64,000 nt of DNA from Tritrichomonas musculus (Eukaryota; Parabasalia; Tritrichomonadida; Tritrichomonadidae): NCBI GenBank assembly GCA_039105265.1, contig JAPFFF010000045.1, positions 558,001 to 622,000 on the forward strand, given 5' to 3'. Position 1 is the stretch's first letter. Every line of letters begins with the position of its first letter. The notes beneath the pieces were generated by a model that saw only the letters and a list, made by a program, of their open reading frames with translations, did not search any database and was not told the DNA's origin. Positions 9,739 through 21,000 of this stretch are shown here, piece after piece. Position numbers and translations under genes: made by a program.

Positions 9739-11596
9739 AAAATATTTGAAACATCTCGTTAAATAAACTATAATTATCTGTCCAAATCATTAAAATAAAA
9801 TGGTAATTAATATATAAATAATATTTTGTAAACTCAAAAATGTAAAACCATCTTTGTCTCCTGGAAAATGGAAAACAATTAAATTTTACGTTTTATAAAA
9901 AATAGAACGGTAGACACTAAACCGTTTATAATTTTTTCAAAATTTTGATTTCGAAAAACGATTGATTTTGAATATTAAAAATTTATATTTTGAATTTTTA
10001 TTAAGCACAAATATAATAAAGATTTTAATCTATTAGATTTATTATAATTATTATTTTAAATGAGAAATTTATGTTTTTTAAAATCAGAATTGATAACTTT
10101 ACAAGATTTCCTCTCAATTTCAAATCCGTCTTTTCTCTTCAATTTCATAACAAATTTTTGAAATATTGATAAAATCATCGTTATCATATATGCATTTTCT
10201 GATGGCTAAATTTCATTGAATTTGGTGCGCTACATTTTTCGTAACAGAAATATGATTACTTATTTAAGTTTATTTTTTTAGAAATATAAATTCCTAATGA
10301 TGATTATCAATAATCAACAGGATATTTTATGTTTTGGAGCTTCATTTCATCAAATCATCAAAAAAATTACATATCTAATTTACTAGACATTAGCCAAGTC
10401 CAACATTATTAGGCAAGAAATTCCAATTTATACCAACCAAAAAGCAAATATATGATACTTTTATGATATAAATGATTAATAAAATGATTTTTATAGAAAA
10501 GTTTTAACATAATTATTCAAAGTTAAAAATTTGCCTATTACGATCAGCATTTGAATTCAAGAGTCATTATTTTTTATAGTAATATCTTGTTTTCTATCGC
10601 ATTAAATATATCATAATTAATAATTTAATTTTATCATATGTCATTAAATAAAATATATTAATTATTATCATATTAGTTATAAATTCGATAGTTTCGACCC
10701 TTCTTAAAAAATCGTTTTTATCTTACCAGTTTTCGAATAATATGCAAATCTTTTTGATCAAATTAAATAATAATTATTTTGATGATTTGATGAAAGGTAA
10801 TTATACTTTCGAATAATATATAATAATTATTTTTAGCCAAAAAACATTTGAAAACCATTATCATTACGGAACATGGAATAAAATATTCACAAAAAATAAA
10901 AATATTCAAAAGTATAATTACCTTGTTCAAAACAATGTTTTTATTCAATATCATATTCTAATGATGCTAATGAATAATCATTAAAAAAAAAACAAATTTT
11001 CCAAAACTTGATTCAAATAATTAATAATTCAGAAAAATAAAAAAGTTTAGTCAAAAACTGGTTAAAATTCTGATCTCATAAATAAAATTAGTCTGATTTC
11101 GCGATTTTGCTTGATAAATAATTGTATTATAACTATAAAAATTTCATATTTGAGCAAATTCCCAAAATACAATAAACAAATTAATTGTACACTTTTAATA
11201 GCATTTATTTGATTAAATAGTACAATGTAATCGATAGATAAAGCATGATTTTAAAAATGGAAAAATCTTTTATAAGTTTGAGTAGATCATTAATGTAAAA
11301 ACAAGTAACAACAATCGATATTAAATAAGTACATATCAGTAAAACAAGATATTCATTATTTTGGTATCCAATATTCAAAATGATTTTTCTAAAAAAGCGA
11401 AATTTACTCCGCAAGGTAAAATTTGATAAATTATTGAAAACAGGCATCCGATAAAACCATGTTTTATTATTAGGAGCGTTTTTCGGCTGTGAATCTATTC
11501 GATTTTTGTAAAAGATTTTAGATTATTGATTGAGAAAAAAGTTTTTAAATATTATTTTATCAAATATAAAGAGGCTTATATTTTGTGTAGACAATT
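9739..11596. other. gene-poor AT-rich region
   Basis: About 1.9 kb with no supported gene. The only structured item found is the short inverted repeat at 10794-10924. Small frames (63 and 80 codons) have low-complexity composition and no recognisable motif. Confidence 0.5.
10794..10924. repeat. 131-bp unit with 16-bp inverted ends
   Basis: AAGGTAATTATACTTT at 10794-10809 is repeated in inverse at 10909-10924. It could be a very small MITE or a hairpin; no convincing flanking duplication. Confidence 0.45.
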
Positions 11597-14019
11597 AAAA
11601 AAACTGTATACGAAAACTTTTTTAAGGTTTATATTGAGAATTGGTTAATGAAAAATTTTTTAATGAGTTATAAAACGATGCTTTATATATTGGATTAATA
11701 TCAAAGCCATGTATTAAGTTTAAATGAGAAAAGTTCTCAATTTATATAAAAGTTCATTCAATTTAATTTGAATGTTTTACAATAAGCTTCAAAAAAATAT
11801 TTTTTACTTTTTAAATGAAAAAAAATTAATAACAATATAGTATTAATAAATTAAAAAAAATATTTGTTATTTTATTTATTCATCAAAATTTAATAAATTT
11901 GTCGTTTTATTTCCAGTTATTATATTGTGACACTCTTGATGTTGAATATTACGAACTGCTCGAGCTTTTTCAATGGAAGCTCTTGCAATTAAACTTCCAT
12001 CTTTTTGTTCTGTTACAAAAATGCCAGCTTGGTTGAATGCAGACACAACAACATCAGGTGTTGTTGTTTTGATCCAAGAGTTTACTATTTGTATTACGTT
12101 TTTTGAAGAAGGACTAATATTTGGTTTCGTTTTTATTTTAGTCTTGAGACATTTTTGAATACCGAATATGCCCAGGTCTAATGCTTGGACCTGGTCAGAT
12201 GAACCTGCTGGTTCAAAAAAAGGATATACATTTTGGAAAGAACATTCATCTAAAAAGATGTCTGAAGTATGGCTTGTGCAGCCATCCAATAGCAGAATGG
12301 CTTCGCCATCATATTGGTATTTCATCCGTCTTCTCTTTAATTCTGGAATGAATATTTCTTCATTCCAATAGGAAAAACTTCTTGAGTTAATAAATCCATT
12401 TTCTTGATAAACAACAACTACGTTTTGATCACCATATCCGTTTATTGTTAGTTCTTTATCATATCTTTTATTTGCTAAAACTATCATTGGCATTAATCTT
12501 GTCCCATCTAAAGCGATGGCTCCCACCATTGTTGATCTTTTAGAATTACGTTCTGCACCAATAACTGTACCATCAACAGCGTCAATGGGAACTATAACAA
12601 TCTCACTTCTCATATCAATAAAGTCAATAAACCCTGATTCGTCAACATTAAAAACGAATGCAGGGTGAATTTTGTTGGTTAATAAGATATTATCTAACTT
12701 TTCATAATAAATTATGAGATCATTCAGGTCTACATCAGCTCTTGTTGATTCGTAGACAGGTGCTAGTACAGTTTTCATTGAAGAAGAATTTCTTATAAAA
12801 TTATAAATCGAATGATAGTCTAGATAAATGTTAAATTTGCAAAAAATCATGTCACTTAATGTATAAAAGTTAGGTGATTGTTTTTCTATGTAACAATTGT
12901 AAATATAATCACAAACAATTTGGTTTTGCTCTTGATTTAAAATTGATGGTCGTCCAATTGTAGAACTTCTATTTTTTTTCATTCTTGTCACATGCGAATG
13001 TACAGCACCTTTGGTAATGCCAAATAATCGTCCGATTGCAGTTTGACCAGTCATTTCCTTCCTATCAGGTGAGTGGATTAAAGAAATTACTGTTTCAATT
13101 TGTTCCTGATAGGTTATTCCGTTTTGAAAAATTTTTGTCATATTATTTTCTAGTATTAAACGTTTATCATTAGGAAGTTTTTCCAATGAACCTGGAACAA
13201 AACTAGTGATTGGTTGTTTTTTTTGTAACAGATATTGTCTTTTATTATGAGCAATTTCATTTTCTTTTTCAATGGAACATATCTCTTCTTCTTCTTCACT
13301 ATCAGAAATATTTTTATTATTATTTTCTTCTTCCGACTTTTTCAATGGATAATTGGTCGGATATTGCTTAGGGTTTGTGGATTAATATAGTTCTAATAAT
13401 TGCTTTATTCTAGAGTTGCAAGCATCCCAAGCATTATTATCTATTTGTAATTCATCTGTTTTTTTGTTTTTTCTTGAACAAATAGGTTGATCATCAAAAT
13501 GATCTACATGATATAAATTGGTGTCAAGCAATAAGCTCATTTCTAACCTAACATTTCTTCGGACTTCAGTGCAGCTATCTTCTGGTGTTTTTCGAGGGCG
13601 TCCTCTTTTTTTTATGGTACTGATTTGGCTTAGCATTATAATAGAAAATAGATAAACGGTCGCCCTATTGTATAATTCAATTTTTTGATCAAACCGTCTT
13701 ATCTATTGTTATTTGATTTATTTTTTATTTTAATTTTAATTTTCAGTTGTGGAAAATACTAAATTTATTTAAAAATATTAATATATTTTTTATTTTTATA
13801 AAAACATATTTTTTATTTTTATTTTTATTTTTATAAAAACGATAGAAAAATATATGTAGACAAAATGTAAAAAAGTGAATTTTTTAATTTTCTAATTGGT
13901 AAATTCCAAAACAAAAATAATTTCTTAAATGATAATCTAATTCCTCATTTATGCAAATAAAATGAAGATAAAAACATTATTTTTAATGAAGTTGTCTTTG
14001 CATGGTATACAGTTTTTTT
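11597..14019. mobile_element. pogo/Tigger-like DNA transposon (limits approximate)
   Basis: A perfect 15-bp inverted repeat (AAAAAAACTGTATAC at 11597-11611, complement at 14005-14019) brackets the transposase. Outside it the two flanks still align weakly: an ATATAAAGAG block about 35 bp beyond each arm (near 11572 on the left and 14044 on the right, inverted). The true ends may therefore lie a little further out and be degenerate. No TA duplication could be fixed. The transposase gene is described separately. Confidence 0.5.
11876..13636 (-). pseudogene. pogo/Tigger-like (DDE_1) transposase with one in-frame stop
   Basis: On the minus strand an 84-codon frame from ATG 13636 contains an AT-hook, KKRGRPRK. 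It ends at TAA 13384-13382, and the same frame then continues without another stop to 11876, giving about 586 codons in all. After an acidic stretch come two helix-turn-helix-like segments (about residues 170-220 and 235-290 of the whole). The DDE_1 core follows, with FNVDESGF (first Asp), AILLLDGCTSH (second Asp) and SDQVQALDLGIFG (third Asp, fitting the LQPLDVGVFG pattern of Tigger/pogo). All three catalytic Asp residues are present. Such enzymes cut and paste DNA at TA. One nonsense codon in an otherwise intact frame suggests recent inactivation; an alternative is initiation downstream of the stop, which would drop the AT-hook. Confidence 0.85.
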
Positions 14020-15093
14020 AAAGGTATACAGTTTTTCTAACTCTCTTTATATCTATTTGTTTTGAATAAACTTAAATTCAAATGCCAGCCCAAGCTTTTT
14101 TTCTCTCAATTTATTTGACAAAAAAAATATTTATTTCAATTTTAATAAGCTTTATTATTTCTTTTCAAAATAATCTTTAATATTTTTGATTTTTCATTAA
14201 AATTTTTGATCAAGGATCAATTCAGTATGCAGACATTTTCATAAGATTTCGCTAATAACTTAACTCGACTGTGTCTTTTATTGCTTTTGGTGCCAAATTA
14301 AAGGTTCAAAAATTATAATTATTGATAAACAATCTTGCAATTAGAAGTTACACTTGGATTTTTGCCCATACACCATTATACTTCTTTGATTTTTATGATT
14401 TTTGCTTGACATTTCCAGTATTCAGTATAAATTTTTCAAAAGCATACTCAACTCGGCAAAATTATTTCAAATAAATGCTCCCCTTATTGATTTACGTCAT
14501 TTTCAAATAGATTATCCATATATTTTGCCTGTTAATTACACTCTTTTTGAACTCGTTAGTAAAATTTTATTTTAATTCAATTCTAATATAAAATATTGAA
14601 AATAATAAATTTGAATTGGTTCGAAACTCAGACCAAAATTGAATAAAAAAGTTCCCTTTTTTGTATTAATACGTTAAAAAATAACCGCCAACAAGGCCAA
14701 TTATAGCTGAAAGGTGGGCCGACTTTTGAACGGCAGTTTACATAGCAACGGACGGCCTTCAAAAAGTGTTCACGAAACAAAATTTTGAATTGAATTAACT
14801 TTTTTAGTTTTACTCTCTCAAAAAGTGTGCAGTCAAGATCTTGAATATTCGTATTAATTAAAAAATTAATATATCTTTTCAAATATCCAGTAAAAATATA
14901 TAAATAAATTTAAAATTCATTAATATACATTTGATAAAATAATAAAAAATATATCATGAAATATATATTTTGGCAAATATTAAAAAAGCTCTACATACTA
15001 ACATTGCATTTCTATTGTAATTACATTCAATTATTTTCAGGATTGGATATTTTATATTAATTCAAAATTCAAAGGAAATTTTAAAAATCATAA
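13637..15093. other. intergenic AT-rich DNA
   Basis: Contains T/A-rich direct repeats near 13780-13850, two copies of GTATACAGTTTTT (14005 and 14024), and a GC-richer patch at 14690-14770. An 84-codon antisense frame across that patch shows no recognisable domain. No gene is called. Confidence 0.45.
15088..15092 (+). promoter_or_regulatory. initiator-like element (TCATA)
   Basis: TCATA fits the trichomonad TCAYW initiator. With A15090 as +1 the leader before ATG 15094 would be only 4 nt, short but in line with trichomonad practice. Confidence 0.4.
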
Positions 15094-18000
15094 ATGCTTT
15101 TTTATCTTTTTACATTATTTTTCAGAGTTATTCCACCAAAACAATCACAAAATTTGTTTCTAAAAAATAATATACAATTGAAAGATATAGATGCTTGCCA
15201 CAATATTCATGATAATAAATATTCTCCTCAAACATATACTAGTCAATTCATTAAATGCGATGGGTCTTCTTCCCAGAATGCCTTAATGAGTTATGTTAGA
15301 ATTAATTTTACTAATATTACAACAACTAATGGAAATTATCTCCTTTACTCTATTTCTGCTCAAGTAAATTTGGAAGGATGCAATTTTTTGAATGATAAAT
15401 TCAAAACAGCAATGATTTATAGTACAACAAAAGATATTACTGTTTATTCAAATATGATGATAAATTGTTTTTCTACTCAATCAGCATCAGCTGACGTATG
15501 CTTAGTAAAAACAGAGGCTGCACAAGGGACACATAGCGATTTTCAAAACAATACGATTACTTTCGTTGATCATACCAGTTCATGCAGAGCATTTACAATA
15601 AAATTCAGTACAAATTGCATTTTTAAGGGAAATACCATTACACGAGCTAGTAAAACTGCAAATGGAGATAATAGTGTTGCCAAATTTGATAGTACCAATT
15701 CAGCTGATGATCCAATATTATTCTCAGATAATATAATAGATAATTGTTTGGGAGGTAATGGGGCATTGGTTAATTTTCCAAATATTGAATACCATCTTCA
15801 AATCATAAACACAACATTTAAAAACATGGCAAATCATAAAAGTGGCAATGCAGGCTATTACATAAATGTAGGTCACAAAAGTTCTATAACAAAACCGTTA
15901 TTTTCATTCATTAGATGCACTTTTTACTACCTAGAAAGCAATGCACAATATGGAAGTGCTCTTGGCCTTTGGTACAAAGGAGGCCAAAATAACAACAACA
16001 TGGCACTTATCATTAACGAATGCATATTTGAAAACGTTTATTATGGATACTCAGGGGATGCTGGAGGTGCCTGTGGCTACAATTATGCAACATCTATTAA
16101 GAACTCACATATGACGGTTACTGATTGTACTTTTAAGAATTGTTCTTCAATTAAAGGAGGCTCAGCAATATGCTTTGTTGTTGATTCAGCACAATTAATT
16201 GTTGAACGAAACACATTCATTAACTGCAGATCAACAAACAACGCGTGCCTCGGAGGTGCCATTTACATTAATTACATGCAAGCTGTGCCAGCAGTCGTTA
16301 TCAAAGATTGCACATTTGAAAGTACCGTTTCTAACAACCCTGCAAAAGGAAATGCAATTACTGCAATTCAATCTGCCGGCGCTCACAAATTGACAATTGA
16401 AAACTGCCAGTTTACAAATTGTGGAACAAACGGTTTTGTCATTCATTCACCATTAAATGAACTGGTTGTTACTGCCTCTTCTATTGACTTCACAGAGAAC
16501 ACAGCTGGTAAAGCATGCGGTGGTATTGATGCTCAAAATTGTCAGTCGTGTCAAATTGAGCATGTTCAATTCACCAACTCTAATTCAAACCCAGCTTTTA
16601 CGATAACACAAGCAGACAATGCAGAAGCATCACTTCGGATCAATTACTGTGTTTTCGATGGATGGCTTGGAACGGAAAAGAAAAGTTTTGAAATTTCAAT
16701 TGGTTCTGAAAATTTTGAATTCAATCATAATATTCTGAGAAATATGATCGGCAGTGGTCCGAATAACTATTTTGGATCAATCAACATCAACTCGAAGATT
16801 CGCACATTTGAGATCAATAACATGACATTCACCGACAACCAGTGCAAGTCCTTGTACAGTGGAGGAATTGGATTGTTGATTGAAGGAATGAACAAGTTGT
16901 CGTTCATTGACTGCAAGTTCTTGAACAATTATGCCATACAAGATACAACTCAAAGCCGCTCAACTGACTATTACAACGGCGATGGAGGAGGGTTCCAAAT
17001 TGGCTATTTAAGCACAGTCAATTTCATTGATGTTTTGTTCCAAAACTGCCAATTTAAACAGAATCGTGCTTATAGGCACGGAGGAGCTCTTGCAATTCAA
17101 ACACTGAGAACAATTGACATTATAAATTGTCAGTTTGAATCAAACGAGGCCAACAGTAGATCTTCTTCTTCAAGCTTGCTGTATGAAGACCATTTCAGCG
17201 AGAAAAATGAAGGAAGAGGAGGCGCACTTTACATTAATCCAACATATGCATCATCAAGCGATTACATGAGAACAATTAATATTGATGGTTGCACATTCAC
17301 TTCAAATAAGGCGTTTGACGGCTTTGCAATCTATATTGAAGGTGATGCAAAAGCTCACACAAACTTTGCAATTCGCAACAATAACTTCGTTGACAATTAT
17401 CATCCTGATTACAACTCAATTGAGAAATCAATGATAACAACAGAAGTTTTGACACTTGATCGAGCAATGATTCTTGGTAACACCTTTAATTCCAATGATA
17501 ACATTGTAGCTTCAAAGCTTCTTTATGTTGATCATTCAGGAATTCCACCAAGGCCAACAAGTACACCTTTACCAATTCCAGAAGGCGCACCGATTCCATT
17601 GTCTATTCCTGTTGATGAATTAACAGCTTCTAATAATAACAAAGAATGCACAGTTCCAGTAACTTGTCCAACTGACCAAGAAACCGAGACACCATGTGGT
17701 AAGAAATGCTTGTCAACTGGTGACAATCAAATTTATTACGAGTACACTTTCTTAGGAGAAGGATTTCAAGTCTTTGGAAGTTATGGCCCTGAATTACATC
17801 AGTATTCAATCTACTTGGATGAGACATTTATGATAACAGTTGATCAGAATCAAATGACACCAACCAATTATGTACTTCAATATTCATCAAGGATTTTGCC
17901 ATATGGCCAACATAAAGTGAAAATTGCAGGCATCGGCCAAGCCTTTGAAATTTACAAATTAGCTTATTGGCCTTCTATTAATTCAATGAGAGTCAATATC

Positions 18001-21000
18001 ACTGATTTTCAGGGAACACAAGATTGGACAACTGAATCTGATAATGTTGGTGGTGTTATTAAATATACAGATTCAAGTTCAGCTTCAGCCACTACAACGT
18101 TTGCTGCTTCTAAATTCTGGATTTTCGGAAGTAAAGCAAGCACTACTTCATCAATGGATGTCACTTATGGAGACTTTTCTGACACTGTTAATACTCAAAT
18201 AACAGGTGATAGAGAGAATATGGCCATGATTTTTGATTCACCTTATTTTGCTCTAGGATCGAATGAATTAAGATTTAATCCTAAAGGCCAAGTTAGGATT
18301 AGTTGCATTTTTTACCTTGTATCTGCACCACCAACTCCAACAGAGACACCAACCGAAACACCATCACAATCACCATTGGCAACACCGACATTTAGCCCAT
18401 CACCAACACCACTTCCTATACCAGAAGGAATAGAGATACCCATTTCAATTCCAATTGATTCTATGACATCAAATGGTGGCAAAGCATGCTCAAATCCAAC
18501 ATGCACTAATTCTCTCGAAACAAATAATCCAAAATGTGGTAAAAGATGCTGGTCAACAGGCAATCATTTAGTTACTTATGAATATACTTTCTTTGGTGTA
18601 GGATTCCAAGTTTATGGAACAAATGATAATAAACATGGTAGATACGAAATTTATTTAGATGGCGTCCTATTAGAAACTGTTGATCAACATTCATCACGTC
18701 AGGAATCTGTTCTTCAGTTTCAATCACGAATTTTACCTTATGGTGAGCATCATATAAAAATAGCCGGTGTTGGTGATGTTTATGAATTCTACAAGATTGC
18801 TTATTGGCCTTCACTTCAAGCAATTAGATTGAATATAACAAGCATGGAGAAAAATGCTGATTGGACAACAGAAAGCGATGGAATTGGAGGTGTTCGTCAG
18901 TATGTTAGCTCATCAGGTAAAACAGCAAAAAAACGAATCATCTGCTCTAAATTCTGGGTGTATGGAACTAAAGCAGATTGGCATAGAAAGATGACAGTTA
19001 CTTTTGGCAGCCATTCTCATGAAATTGACGAACAAATAACAGGAAGTAGGCAAAGCAGCGTACTTGTTTATGAATCACCTGAATTAGAGTATTCTATGGG
19101 TGATTTAATGTTCACATCAAGTGGAACAGTTACAATTGATTGCATTTATTTAATTGGTGAGATCATCTATGCAACACCATCAATGTCACCTATGGCAACA
19201 CCTACTGAATCGCCATCACAGTCGCCATCACAATCACCAACAGAGTCACCTACTGAATCACCTACTGAATCAGCAACAGAATCTCCAACTGAATCAGCAA
19301 CAGAGTCACCAACACAATCAGCAACAGAATCGCCAACTGAATCAGCAACAGAGTCACCAACACAATCAGCAACAGAATCTCCAACTGAATCAGCAACACA
19401 ATCACCAACACAATCAGCAACAGAATCGCCAACTGAATCAGCAACAGAGTCACCAACACAATCAGCAACAGAATCGCCAACTGAATCAGCAACAGAGTCA
19501 CCAACACAATCAGCAACAGAATCGCCAACTGAATCACCAACACAATCACCAACTCAGTCTGCAACACAATCTGCTACTCAAAGCCCATCTGAGACACCTG
19601 TGCCATCAATGACACCACAAAGAACTTATTATCCAAATACTGTATTGACTTATATAGATAAAAACATCACAGATGGTTCAACAATCCCTTCAGGTCAAAT
19701 TCAAGGAGGAGATGATAATATCAAACAAATCTCAGGATGTAGATTTAGTAATATTGGTGCTCCAAATAACAGGAATTATTATATTCAAATCAAATCAGAA
19801 GTACTATTCTATGATAACATTTTTGAGAATGATGTTAATCCAACAGGTGACAGTGCAGGAGTTTTATGGCAAAATTACAATGGTCGATTTACTATCACCA
19901 ACTGCAAATTCATTCGAATTGCAGCCAAGAATGTAAATGGACTTGTTATCAACACCAATTTCAATAGCAAAGCTGTTGCAAATAATTTAGAACTGATCAT
20001 TGAACGAAGTGAATTCATTGATTGTGGTAAACAAAATGATAATCGCCCATTGATTGATTCTATCAACAATGAAGGAATGTTGAAAATATATGAATGTAAT
20101 TTCACATTCAATAATGCAGGTATGTCATTCCGTGTTCTTGAAACAGTCCACAACAATGTGTTATTTGAAGGATGTCGATTCACTAGATGTGGCAACAACA
20201 CCATTCAAATTGGAACAGAAACAGATAATCCACAAGGCACATTCACATTTCGAAATAATTATGTCACTCTAAATGAAGGTCAATTCATTAGAGCAGAGAA
20301 ACTTCGAAACAAACCAATCATTGAAGACAACATATTTGAATCGATCACGTTAGAGAACAATCATTTGATTTTAATATCACATAATCAAAATTTGATTGAG
20401 ATTATTAATAACACATTTTCAGGAATAACTAGCAGTGGTAATGAAAACAGTTATTGTGGAGGAGCATCAATTTCATTAACAAGTTCAATGTCAGATTATA
20501 CGATTCGATATACGAACTGTAAATTCAATGAAATTAAGAATAATCATGAAACATCACCAAACAATCATGGAGGATCACTTCAAATTGGCTTTATAAATAA
20601 TTTTGATACGAATATTGAACTTTTGACATGTGAATTCACAGGTAACATCGTCAAAGGAGGCCATGGAGGCGGAGTTGCTCTTCGTTCATCAAAAATCATC
20701 AAAATCGATCGATGCAAATTTGATAGTAACACAGCTAACAATGAAGGAGATACGAATGGGAATAAAGGATTTGGAGGAGGTATCTACATCAGTTCATCAT
20801 TCACAAGCAATTCAGAAGATAAATGCAGTGATAGTGTCACCATCAGTGGATGTACATTCAACAACAACAAAGGATATCAAGGTTATGGTATTTATATCCA
20901 AGGAAACATTAATTGTGATACAGATTTAAAGATCAACAACAACAATGCCTTCACTAACAATGCAGGCATAGTTTCACATCATCAAGATGGTTGTATTATT

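Noticed and set aside
14605-14625. tRNA-like TTCGAAAC loop
   Set aside because: No matching acceptor or anticodon stem around it; I found no convincing tRNA or rRNA anywhere in the window.
14628-14882. 84-codon minus-strand frame as a gene
   Set aside because: No domain, no initiator and no family resemblance; kept as intergenic.
19262-19567. Overlapping antisense and shifted frames in the Ser/Thr/Pro arrays as separate genes
   Set aside because: They are by-products of low-complexity coding repeats (LLIVLVTLL, QHNQQQN) in other frames of the surface protein.
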